DNA from: Leucogyrophana mollusca
Lineage: Eukaryota > Basidiomycota > Agaricomycetes > Boletales
Direction of reading: 5' to 3'
Length of the DNA stretch: 64,000 bases
Assembly (NCBI GenBank): GCA_021014945.1
Contig: MU266454.1
Span: 1-64,000, forward strand
Numbering within the stretch: position 1 is the stretch's first letter; the number at the start of each line of letters is the position of its first letter. This document shows, piece by piece, positions 54,890-64,000 of the stretch. A program made the translations under genes and the position numbers. Under the pieces are notes generated by a model, which was not told where the DNA came from, ran no database searches, and worked only from the letters and a program-made list of their open reading frames with translations.

Positions 54890-56491
54890 TCAGTTATAAT
54901 GCTTCACCACTATTCCCGAAATAATCTCCTCTTCCACTCCTTCCTTCTCCCCCTGCTTCAAAGGCGTAACTCCGTACGCCGCCGACCGCCCTTTCCTCCA
55001 CGCTTCCATATTCGGTGCGACATCATCAGTACAGCACCACTCGATCCCGACACGCTGTAAAACAGGGCTCTCAGCGCTGGGAACGAGTTGCACGTCATCA
55101 TCTGGCATGGAAAAGTAAAATACGCCGAGACGATCATAAGCATGCTGATCTGCTGGGGGCTGAGTGACGCGGTGAATCGTGGATTTGAAATAGCCGCCGG
55201 TGAGGAATTCCATGGCCTCACCCGTGTTGATGACCTGACCATTAAAGACAAAGGTGAGTGGGTGAGTTGCAACGAAGAACGAAGCATTTTTATCACATAC
55301 GAGTGCATTGTCTATGTGTCGCACCCAGCGCCATTTCCCATCGGGCGACAAAATTTGTAATCCGCCAATAGGCTGGCTCCACAGGACACTGACGCTGCCG
55401 AGGTCTGGAACGCGCGCTTTTAGGTTGAACTTAGGGTTCGCGATATCAAACTGCGTACCGGCGTGACCCTTGAGCCAAACATTCTTGGATTTCTCCTCCT
55501 CCGCTTGGGAGCGCTTGAAGCTGCCAAATTTTGGTCAGCTGGGCATGCGTACAGTGTCGTCAGTGGACGAACTATTTAATGAACCTGGCTAGAAGGATGG
55601 TTTAACAATGGTGCATAAATGTACGCAAAAGGAACTAAAACATACCACAGGTCTCTCCAGCTGCGTCGAATCTATGTTTTTCAACGAAGGTCTCTTCGGG
55701 AAGTTCGAGGCTCAGAGCGAGCAGTCTGATCATATCAATGCGATAAGACCACGTCGGTTCACAAAAGTTGGCAGTTCCCACCTCAGAATCGGGTGAACAA
55801 CGTTATAGTGGTTGTGATGAGTAAAGTCCTCAATTTCGGGTAGGAAAGGACGCAAGGCCTCCGGGTGAGAGCGAGTATACACCTTTCTGTTCACTGGATC
55901 TGACTAAATTACAAAGGTAAAAGGTGCGACATTGATACTCACACGAGTAATGCTCGATCTGGTCAAACACTTCGTTTTCACTGTCAAGGCGCTATGGACA
56001 CTCGATCAGCTGCAACGTGATTCGGGCAGAGTTCTACTTGCCCACGACCCTCGGGTTTTGAACCCTTGGTAATACCCGTCTTTCTTGGGGTCTCCCGCAT
56101 ACGCCTTAGCCTCGTCGGCGCTGACAGATGTAAAGGGGACATTCGCAATGTCGAAGATGCGATCCGTCTGTGTACAGTGCACTTATTCAGTCATAAGGTT
56201 AGTTCCAAGGGAGAATTGACTCGCCTGCTTCTGTGTCCAGCCATGGTTGATGGCGTAGATAAACCCGTGCGTACGAAACGCATCCCTGACCTGTGGAAAT
56301 AATTCCAAACGCCCTTCCGGAGTCAGAGCCTTTGCAAGGTCAATAACAGCAAGGTCAGCGAAATCCACTTATTACATGAAAAAATATTCAGGAGCTGAGC
56401 ACAAAAAATGCAAACAGGTACACCCACAGTTTTCTTGAGTCGGAGGGGGAGGAACGTAACGTGGACAGTAGGGGAGAGTTGTGCTGGGCAT
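54890..56491 (-). CDS. 2-oxoglutarate/Fe(II) oxygenase, isopenicillin-N-synthase-like
   Basis: Non-haem iron oxygenase of the DIOX_N/2OG-FeII_Oxy type; substrate unknown. Start MPSTTLPYCPRYVPPPPTQE at ATG 56491; exon 1 then joins LDFADLAVIDLAKALTPEGR and FRTHGFIYAINHGWTQKQ. Next are TDRIFDIANVPFTSV, DGYYQGFKTRGSW, RLDSENEVFDQIEHYS, HPEALRPFLPEIEDFTHHNH, RLLALSLELPEETFVEKHRF, RFIKYFKRSQAEEEKSKNVW and LKGH. The iron-binding HxD is GHADLGSVSVLWS, formed only when the 54-nt intron 55405-55458 is spliced out. The distal His is in TIHRVTQPP. The end is SGIVVKHYN. Introns 56168-56224 and 55992-56041 appear to use GC donors (CAG|gcgagt and TGG|gcaagt). A GTG at 56368 preserves the frame but is a false start. 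The triad is complete, so the gene is probably functional. Confidence 0.85.
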
Positions 56492-56563
56492 ATCAGGAAT
56501 TTGTGACAAGTTCGTAGTTGGATCGATAGATATCGAATGGGGATTAGTTCAGAAAGAAAGTCG

Positions 56564-56569
56564 ATTATA
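56564..56569 (-). promoter_or_regulatory. TATA-like box of the oxygenase gene
   Basis: TATAAT in the context ccctttataatcg on the minus strand, about 73 bases before the ATG at 56491. It is conserved in the second repeat unit. Confidence 0.5.
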
Positions 56570-57434
56570 AAGGGGTGGGGCCCAACCACCTTCATGCGCA
56601 CCATTATCACGAGGTCACGGATAAATTTGCAGATAAAGGCTAAAATAGTATCGCATTCGAGATGTAGATGCAGACGTAGATGATGACGTTGGTTCTCGTG
56701 AGATCACCGTCGAGGAGCCATTTCTCCTCAGGTATCAATCTGGTAGTCCAAGTAAGATATTAGCACTGCTGCAAACCGAGGCTTTCACCGAGGCGCAGAC
56801 TATTGCGCGCTCTAGGTTCTCAGTCCAACGCTGGTCGGCCAGCAGCAAGATTCAGAAAGGACTCCAAGGCGATGGAATGGCTATGGAGCCAGTGAGATAA
56901 GGTGGTGAGTGAGCGCTCGAAGAAGGAGGCGTTGTCGAAGTCTGACCTCAGGCTACTGACATCCTAAATTAACACAGCATTGTTCTCCTCGGGCACACGA
57001 TCCGTGGACATGATACTTCTGGCCCCCATCATCTTTGATAGAACGGAAACAGCCACTTAGATTTCCTGGAGTGTGAATAGGGGATGGTATTTCTGGATAT
57101 CAGTCGCAAAAGGCGTCAGCTTGGAGCTCGAGGTTGACCCCACTTACCAGCACCCATTGATAACAACCTGCCTTGCTCACTGAGGAATACATAACCGAAA
57201 CGAAAAAGTGAGGTGAGGGTTGCATAGTCGTATGACCAAACAATCGTTTGCCACCAAAACCTATAACGATTGCACAGGCGGGCCAAGAAGTGGATCATTC
57301 ACGCTTGGTTTGGTCTGGTTCGGTGTTTGCCGAGCCTGGTTTAGGTTTATGGACCTAATGATGTATGCAAATTAACGTCGTGAAGTGATGTCTTGCACTT
57401 GAATCCTATCTTCGCGTTTGTTCTTCTGCTTCGA

Positions 57435-60400
57435 ATGACCGTGATACATCGTGCGGGCTGTTCCACTGATTGGCCGGACAATGTGAAGGACGTGGCCAAA
57501 CTACTGTCATATCCTCTTCCCGCATGGCTATTTACTGGACCTTATCCTCCAGCCTCGGACGAGGAGTGCGAATTAATGGCGCTCCTTGGTGGAGTCCCCC
57601 AAAGACCCCCCAGCGCGTCCGATGATGAACCGTGGCCGTCCGAGTCGCGTACGGTGAAAAGCTACTTCCACTTGGTCCTTTCGACTGTGGCCGATCTGCG
57701 GGTCCTTGTTCAACATCCGGAATGTTGTCACAGCAGATCAACTACTTCACTCTGGTTGCAATTCGTAGAAACCCTCGCTCGCGCACTTTCTGATGATTTC
57801 TTGCTACTGTTAGTGGGCTTCACGACACGCTGAACTCCATACTGACTCTGAAGCGCTGTGTTCTCAGCGAGGATGCCCCGTTTATCCTCCCGCGTGCCCA
57901 GGACGGTTCACACCTTGAGCAAGGGCAACCCGATGCCGTTGCCACACTCCTCGTCTCGCACGTCGTGGATCCCCCGCTACCCTCGGACGCCCACAGTCAC
58001 GGTTACATGGATATCGAGAGCGTGTCGACAAAGGACGACTATTCGGCGTCCTCAGCAGATTCGATAGACCTTCCCTTCCAAGCTCATATACTCCCCGGCA
58101 GAGGTCGACGCTTTTGTGCAGTCCTTCCCGTGTTGTTGGTGGCAGACTCGGATACCATAGTGCCCCTGATTCGTAGCACGCTGTATCAGAGGCGCGTGTG
58201 GGGTATCCAGGAGCCGGTGGTTGGCATCGAGGTCTTGAACGGTGGTACGGCCGTCAAAGTCGTCTTCGGGTGGCTCGACTCTCCACACCACCAGAAAGAT
58301 GAAGATGAGTTGGTATGGCACGACTATCCTCCAGTGTATCATCATCTCACGTATACACCAGCCAATCGACCACCTAGCCTGCGGTGTCGATACCGGGTAT
58401 TCAGACCCCTCGTTGGGCATCTTTGACCTGACTCACCCCATGGGCGCATTTTCATTCGCTCAATTCATTTTGGGGTTACGCCACCACTTCCAAGCGATCA
58501 TTGACGCCACATCGATAGAATATGCGAACTCGTGCCCTCCCTTATTGTGGAGATCTGATTTAGTCGACTTCAAAACCCGAGTCAGAGGACAATCTACCGA
58601 GCGAGTGGCTCGCTGGACCCACGATGTCCTCGTGCAAACTAGTGCCAGGTAGATTTCTCCGCTTTATCGATGTCGGAGCGTCTAAATCGTGATCTCTGCA
58701 CAGCGAGAATTCATCATCGTCTTCAGCTTCGCTTCACACACCATCTCCAACAGACTCGGCATCTGCACTTCCAACGTATTTCACTGAAGGAATGGATGTC
58801 AGAGATTTGAGCATTGTTGAAGAGGAGGACGAACGCGCACTTTTCCCGAACGAAGGCAAGATCCGAGAGAGCAGACCCGAAACCCCTCGCAGGTCCACGC
58901 GTCAAGTGCCGAAATCGTCAGTCACAAGTGCACGAACCAGTTGCAAGTGGCTAACACCTTTTCAGTCAGTTCCAACTTCCAGTTGAGCCTTCGGAAATGA
59001 GCTCGAGAGGAAGACAGTAAGATTCTCTCCTCTGAATGCTGGACAGTTATTGATTGCGGTCGATTCGATGGGTAGGAGCTCCCGCGGGGGTTCATCCTCC
59101 CAATCTAAGAAGACCAAGTCCCTGAGCAAACCACACACGCAGGAAGAACTCAAGCCGCAAGCTCGTGCACGATCCCTATCTCGTTCCAGCGCCACCGGAA
59201 CAACTCGCCTTGCCAATTCAGTGTGCGTAGTCGTAATATTGAAGATTACATGCGAATGACAATGACCCTTATCTGCAGCTTTGCGACTATGACTGACACT
59301 GGGCTTGACAATGACCTCTCCATTTCGAATTGGCTGTTCGAACGTGGCGCTTTCACAATCGGGCGGATCAGACTTCCTGGGGAGACTGCCGAAGAGAAGG
59401 ACATCAATGAAAAAATAGCTTTCTACGATGAGATGACAGCCTTTTCCTGGCCGGACTCATGGAAGTCTGAGGTATGTGTGATGAATCTTCTGCGGCGAGT
59501 GCTCTTCATATTTCCTTTAGAAAGAGCTTCCTGCGGTGGACAAGGACATGGAGACGTATCGAACCAATTTGTTCGAAGGATATCTGTTGAATAGAAATAG
59601 CATCTCCGGATCCCTCGGTGACGATGACACCGACTTCATCTCGAATAGGCTATCGGCACTTCTCGGCATTACTCACGGCGCGTACTCTCGTGAAGCTGCC
59701 TCCAACGATCGCAGCGCCAACGAGGCCGAAAGGCGCAATCCCTGGGACGTGCTATTCACGCGTTTTTATATGCTACAAACAAAACACAGCTATAATAACT
59801 TCTTTGATGTGCTGTAAGTTGATTTACGCCTATCTGAACAAAACCCAAGTTTCTTAACACAAAATAAAGGCTAGAGCGAACGCTGAACTGCCCTCGGAAT
59901 CCTGCTGCTGACGACTTCCCTGTCTTCTTCAAGAGTCAAATTCCTCTTGTCGCTCAATATCTGGCTCATTGCGGTGCTGCACTCAAAATGATATCCCAAA
60001 GCCCTTCCATTAGCGCTACCCTCTTGCAGGCAATGAAGCAGGCCGCCTCAGCTTCCAACCTAGCTACCAATTTTCAAACTGCTATCTTCGACCGCTCGAT
60101 GGATTCACAAGCCCTGCATGCGTCAATTCGGCACCACTCAACAAGGGAGCCTGAAACTGGGAGGTGTGATGTAATACTCGTTGCTCCGTGCCCGGATCTA
60201 GCCTCGTCGATACGGTCTTCCCTACCCCGTGGCGTTCTTAAAGATAAATTTCTGCATCGTTTTGCTTTGATCCGACATCCCGGTTACGAGGATGGACTGG
60301 AGATGACAGGCGAATCACCGAATGTCGAGGAATCACGATCCGCAGATGAGTCCGTGCCCGCGAAGAGCCGTCCTGTGCATCTGCAAACGTCATTGAAGTC

Positions 60401-61105
60401 CTCCAAGCCCGTCGCGATTCAGGACAAGTTGGCGGACAGGGAGAAATACCTGGAGAACAGCTTCTCTGTCAATCCGAGTCCTTTGGTCTCGTCGCCCACC
60501 CCCGAACGGGCACAAGACGGAAGGAAAAAACAGCGCTCCCAGAGGAACCATGACCTGGATCTCTTGTTACCTGTGCTTGTTGCAGAATACAAGAAGAAAT
60601 CCGCGAGCAGCGTCTTCCAGTCCATGAATCAAACTCGAATTTACTGCGTCTCTTCCCTGAAGTTCCTAGAGGCTATAGGAGTCACGAATCAACCGGTTTT
60701 CGGTCTCGTGGTATGTGGTACACAAGGTGTCCTTTGGCTCGCCTGGTCGAATGGACAGGTGCGTAGCCACTCATTAATGGCGTAGACAGGTGCTGAATCC
60801 GACCTGCCTAGAAAACTTTCATCATGGAGCGCAACGTTCGACAGTATGACCTCCAGGACCCATTGCAGACTTTACAGCTCGCCATTTTTCTCTCCCGCCT
60901 TTCTCGTCATGGCGCACAGCTTCAGGCTATAGTCCGCGCGAAGCAAGGCGAAATAATTGACCGCGCCAAAGAGATGACTTTACCAGCATGGTCGAAAATA
61001 TCCCAGATAGACGAGCAATCGCCAGTGGTAAAAGCGGTCGTGGACCCGGGCCAAACCACCGCTCTAGCAGGGAAGGAACAGAACTTGAAATCAGACCCAC
61101 GATGA
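57435..61105 (+). CDS. Large protein of unknown function, expanded family (unit 1)
   Basis: Multi-exon gene. First in-frame ATG 57435 (MTVIHRAGCSTDWPDNVKDV). Exon 1 has WLFTGPYPPASDEECELMAL and FVETLARALSDDFLLL. Exon 2 has EDAPFILPRAQDGS, GYMDIESVSTKDD, IDLPFQAHILPGRGRRFC, STLYQRRVWGIQEPVVG and VVFGWLDSPH. Exon 3 has GIFDLTHPMGAFSFAQFILG. Later exons carry SSRGGSSSQSKKTKSLSKPH, FDEMTAFSWPDSW-type segments, GDDDTDFISNRLSALLG, FFKSQIPLVAQYLAHCGAAL, and a C-terminal domain with LLLPVLVAEYKKKSASSVFQ, RIYCVSSLKFLEAIG, VFGLVVCGTQGVLWLAWS, FIMERNVRQYDLQDPLQTLQ and LAIFLSRLSRHGAQLQ, ending NLKSDPR. Joins around 58930-59230 are unresolved. The D...E-x-K pattern (PVLVAEYKK) could mark a PD-(D/E)XK nuclease-like fold, which is inference. 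Two relatives lie in this window. Confidence 0.7.
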
Positions 61106-61278
61106 TGCAACATAACGAACGTGGGAGGATTAGGACCATCTATCAATACCAATATAACGGGCTATTGTGCGATCTCTGTACGGATTTTGTCGTCGATGTA
61201 CTCTGTAATATTGTACTCTCTGTCGTTTGTATGTTTTCTCTTCGTTTTTATCCAAAAATTGGTACCGGGGTGGGTAAC

Positions 61279-61449
61279 GAGTCAGAGCCCTTGCAAGGTC
61301 AATAACAGCAAGGTCAGCGAAATCCACTTGTAACATGAAAGATCTTCAGGCGCTGAGCACAAAAAATGCGGACGGGTACACGCACAGTTTTCTTGAGTCG
61401 GAGGGGGAGGAACGTAACGTGGACAGTAGGGGAGAGATATGCTGGGCAT
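61279..61449 (-). pseudogene. Truncated 5' fragment of the 2OG oxygenase (unit 2)
   Basis: The minus strand from ATG 61449 repeats exon 1 (MPSISLPYCPRYVPPPPTQE), the first intron (gtgcgt to ttacaag) and the first codons of exon 2 (LDFADLAVIDLARALT), then stops matching at 61279, the duplication junction. Beyond it the frame runs on into unrelated sequence to a stop near 61130, so a chimeric peptide is possible but no catalytic residue remains. Confidence 0.85.
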
Positions 61450-62382
61450 ATCAGGAAGGTGTGACAAGTTCGTAGTTGGATCGATAGATGTCGAATGGGG
61501 GATTAGTTCAGAAAGAAGTCGATTATAAAGGGGTGGGGCCCGACCACCTTCATGCGCACCATTATCACGAGGTCACGAATAAATTTGCAGATAAAGGCTA
61601 AAATAGTATCGCATTCGAGATGTAGATGCAGACGTAGATGATAACGTTGGTTCTCGTGAGATCACCGTCGAGGAGCCATTTCTCCTCAGGTATCAATCTG
61701 GTAGTCCAAGTAAAATATTAGCACTGCTGCAAGCCGAGGCTTTCACCGAGGCGCAGAGTTTTGTGCACTCTGGGTTCGCAGTCCAACGCTGGTTGGCCAG
61801 TGGCAAGATTCAGAAAGGACTCCAAGGCGATGGAATGGCTACGGAGCCAGTGAGATAAGGTGGTGAGTGAGCGCTCGAAGAAGGAGGCGTTGTCGAAGTC
61901 TGACCTCAGGCTACTGACATCCTAAATTAACACAGTATCGTCCTCCTCGGGCGCACGATCCGTGGAAATGAGACTTGTGGCCCCCATCATCTTCGATGGA
62001 ACGCAAACAGCCACTTAGATTACCTGGACTGTGAATAGGGGATGATATTTCTGGATATCAGTCGGAAAAGGTTGAAGGTCAAGTTTGAGCCCAATTACCA
62101 GCGCCCATTGATAACTAAATGCTTCACTCACCGAGTCATAAATAACCAGAACGAAAAGACGAGGTGAGGGTTGCATAGTCGTATGATCAAACAGTCGTTC
62201 ATTGAAGCCCGGGCTGGTAGTACAACTTAAAGTGGTCCATACACGCTTGGTTTGGTCTGGTTTGGTGTTTGCCGAACATGCCAGGTTTGGGTTTATGGAC
62301 CCAATAATGTATGTAAATCAACACGTCGTGAACTAATGTTTTGCACTTGAATCCTATTTTCGCGTTTGTTCTTCTACTTCGA
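61450..62382. other. Duplicated divergent promoter region (unit 2)
   Basis: Repeats 56492-57434 with scattered substitutions and small indels. No additional gene. Confidence 0.7.
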
Positions 62383-64000
62383 ATGACTGTGATACATCGT
62401 GCGGGCTTTTCCACTGATTGGCCGGACAGTGTGAAGGACGTGGCCAAACTACTGTCATATCCTCTTCCCGCATGGCTATTTACTGGACCTTATCCTCCAG
62501 CCTCGGACGAGGAGTGCGAATTAATGGCGCTCCTTGGTGGAGTCCCCCAAAGACCTCTCAGCGCGTCCGATGATGAACCGTGGCCGTCCAAGTCGCGTAC
62601 GGTCAAAAGCTATTTCCACTTGGTCCTTTCGACTGTGGCCGATCTGCGTGTCCTTGTTCAACGTCCGGAACGCTGTCACAGCAGGTCAATTACTTCACTC
62701 TGGTTGCAGTTCGTAGAAACCCTCGCTCTCGCATTTTCTGATGATTTCTTGCTACTGTAAGTGGGCTCACGACACGCTGAACTGCATACTGAAGCGCTGT
62801 GTTCTCAGCGAGGATGCCCCGTTTATCCTCCCGCGTGCTCAGGACGGTTCACCCCTTGAGCAAGGGCAGCCTGATGCCGTTGCCACACTCCTCGTCTCGC
62901 ACGTCGTGGATCCCCCGCTACCCTCGGACGCCCACAGTCACGGTTACATGGATATCGAGAGCGTGTCGACAAAGGATGACGATTCGGCGTCCTCAGCAGA
63001 TTCGATAGACCTTCCCTTCCAAGCTCATATGCTCCCCGGCAGAGGTCGACGCTTTTGTGCAGTCCTTCCCGTGTTGTTGGTGGCGGACTCGGATACCATA
63101 GTGCCCCTGATTCGTAGCACGCTGTATCAGCGGCGCGTGTGGGGTATCCAGGAGCCGGTGGTTGGTGTCGAGGTCTTGAACGGTGGTACGGCCGTCAAAG
63201 TCGTCTTCGGGTGGCTTGACTCTTCACACCACGAGAAAGATGAAGATGAGTTGGTATGGCACGACTGTCCTCCAGTGTTTTATCATCTCACGTATGCACC
63301 AGCCCATCGACCATCTAGCTTGGGGTGTCGATACCGGGTATTCAGACCCCTCGTTGGGCATCTTTGACCTAACTCATCCCATGGGCGCATTTTCATTCGC
63401 TCAATTCATTTTGGGGTTACGCCACCACTTCCAAGCGATTGTTGACGCCACATCGATAGAATATGCGAACTCGTGCCCTCCCTTATTGTGGAGATCTGAT
63501 TTAGTCGACTTCAAAACCCGAGTCAGAGGACAATCTACCGAGCGAGTGGCTCGCTGGACCCACGATGTCCTCGTGCAAACTAGTGCCAGGTAGATTTCTC
63601 CGCTTTATCGATGTCGGAGTATCCAAATCATGATATCTCCACAGCGAGAATTCAGCATCGTCTTCAGCTTCGCTTCATACGCCGTCTCCAACACACTCGG
63701 CATCTGTGCTTCCAACGTATTTCGCTGAAGGAATGGATGTCAGAGATTTGAGCATTGTTGAAGAGGAGGACGAACGCGCACTTTTCCCGAACGAAGGCAA
63801 GATCCGAGAGAGCATGCCCGAAACCACTCGCAGGTCCACGCGTCAAGTGTCGAAATCGTCAGTCACAAGTGCACCAACCAGTTGCAAGTGGCTAACACCT
63901 TTTCAGTCAGCTCCAACTTCCGGTTGAGCCTTCGGAAACGAGCTCGAGAGGAAGACAGTAAGATTCTCTGCTCTGAATGCTGGAGAGTTATTGATTGCGG
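62383..64000 (+). CDS. Large protein of unknown function, unit 2, cut by the window end
   Basis: Second copy of the gene at 57435, ATG at 62383 (MTVIHRAGFSTDWPDSVKDV). Exon 1 ends FVETLALAFSDDFLLL with a gtaagt donor at 62759. Exon 2 begins EDAPFILPRAQDGSPLEQG and includes IDLPFQAHMLPGRGRRFC, STLYQRRVWGIQEPVVG and VVFGWLDSSHHEKDEDEL. Exon 3 has GIFDLTHPMGAFSFAQFILG and WRSDLVDFKTRVRG. The next exon has YFAEGMDVRDLSIVEEEDER. Differences from unit 1 are mostly substitutions, with no stop seen in the exons present, so both copies may be active. The 3' part lies beyond the window. Confidence 0.7.

Larger units (their letters stand above)
56320..64000. repeat. Direct tandem duplication, unit about 4.96 kb
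   Basis: Unit 1 spans about 56320-61278. Unit 2 starts at about 61279 and continues past the end. The join is marked by gagtcagagcc, which begins both units (56320 and 61279). The offset falls from 4959 at the left to 4941 by 58.6/63.6 kb through small indels. Divergence looks like a few percent. Confidence 0.9.

Noticed and set aside
56183..56368. Minus-strand reading frame starting VDFADLAVIDL (GTG at 56368) as the oxygenase N-terminus
   Set aside because: The true start is the ATG at 56491 in exon 1, joined by an intron ending taataag. The GTG is only where the open frame begins.
1..64000. CRISPR array, rRNA, phage or complete LTR/DNA transposon
   Set aside because: No spaced short repeats, rRNA cores, integrase or reverse transcriptase motifs, or terminal repeats were found. 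The genome is eukaryotic.

Overview
The window is nuclear DNA from a filamentous fungus, almost certainly an agaricomycete basidiomycete. The evidence is many short introns (about 45-70 nt), mostly GT-AG, a GC content near 50%, and families typical of litter- and wood-degrading fungi: two AA9 copper monooxygenases, two GH31 alpha-glucosidases, an SGNH/GDSL esterase, F-box/LRR proteins and 2-oxoglutarate oxygenases. No rRNA, tRNA, CRISPR array, prophage or complete transposon was recognised. Exon joins were done by eye, so outer boundaries are firmer than some internal ones.

Layout. 0-1 kb holds a frameshifted relic resembling a VHS/GAT trafficking adaptor. 1.5-12 kb is a duplicated, rearranged carbohydrate-active block: HAD dehalogenase (+), AA9 (+), Zn2Cys6 transcription factor (+), second HAD (-), second AA9 (-). 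14.2-15.1 kb encodes a small cysteine-rich secreted protein. 15.6-16.5 kb is a decayed inverted relic of the gene family found at 57-64 kb. 16.7-25.2 kb is a tandem pair of GH31 alpha-glucosidases with an apparent gene-conversion tract at the 3' ends. Then come an F-box protein (25.9-27.9), a secreted SGNH esterase (29.2-30.4), a zf-4CXXC_R1 (CDCA7-type finger) protein (32.4-36.5), a TauD-type dioxygenase (37.7-39.3), an alpha/beta hydrolase (39.6-40.5), a DUF952 protein (41.0-41.4), NAP1 (41.7-43.3, minus) and a GPR1/FUN34/YaaH transporter (45.9-47.0, minus). 48.5-50.5 kb is a degraded F-box/LRR gene. 50.9-53.3 kb carries three small genes of unknown function.

The right end (54.9-64.0 kb) is the most dynamic part. 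A 2-oxoglutarate oxygenase (minus) and a large protein of unknown function (plus, with a possible PD-(D/E)XK-like E-x-K motif) share a divergent promoter. A segment of about 4.96 kb containing that promoter, the 5' end of the oxygenase and the large gene is tandemly duplicated. The second unit runs off the window. Its left breakpoint cuts the oxygenase in exon 2 and leaves a headless promoter-exon 1 fragment.

Functionally, the left half suits extracellular polysaccharide breakdown: AA9 for oxidative cleavage, GH31 for alpha-glucans or maltose, and the esterase for deacetylation. The middle is housekeeping (NAP1 histone chaperone, CDCA7-type chromatin finger, acetate-type transporter, sulfonate-type dioxygenase). 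The right end is a lineage-specific expansion zone.
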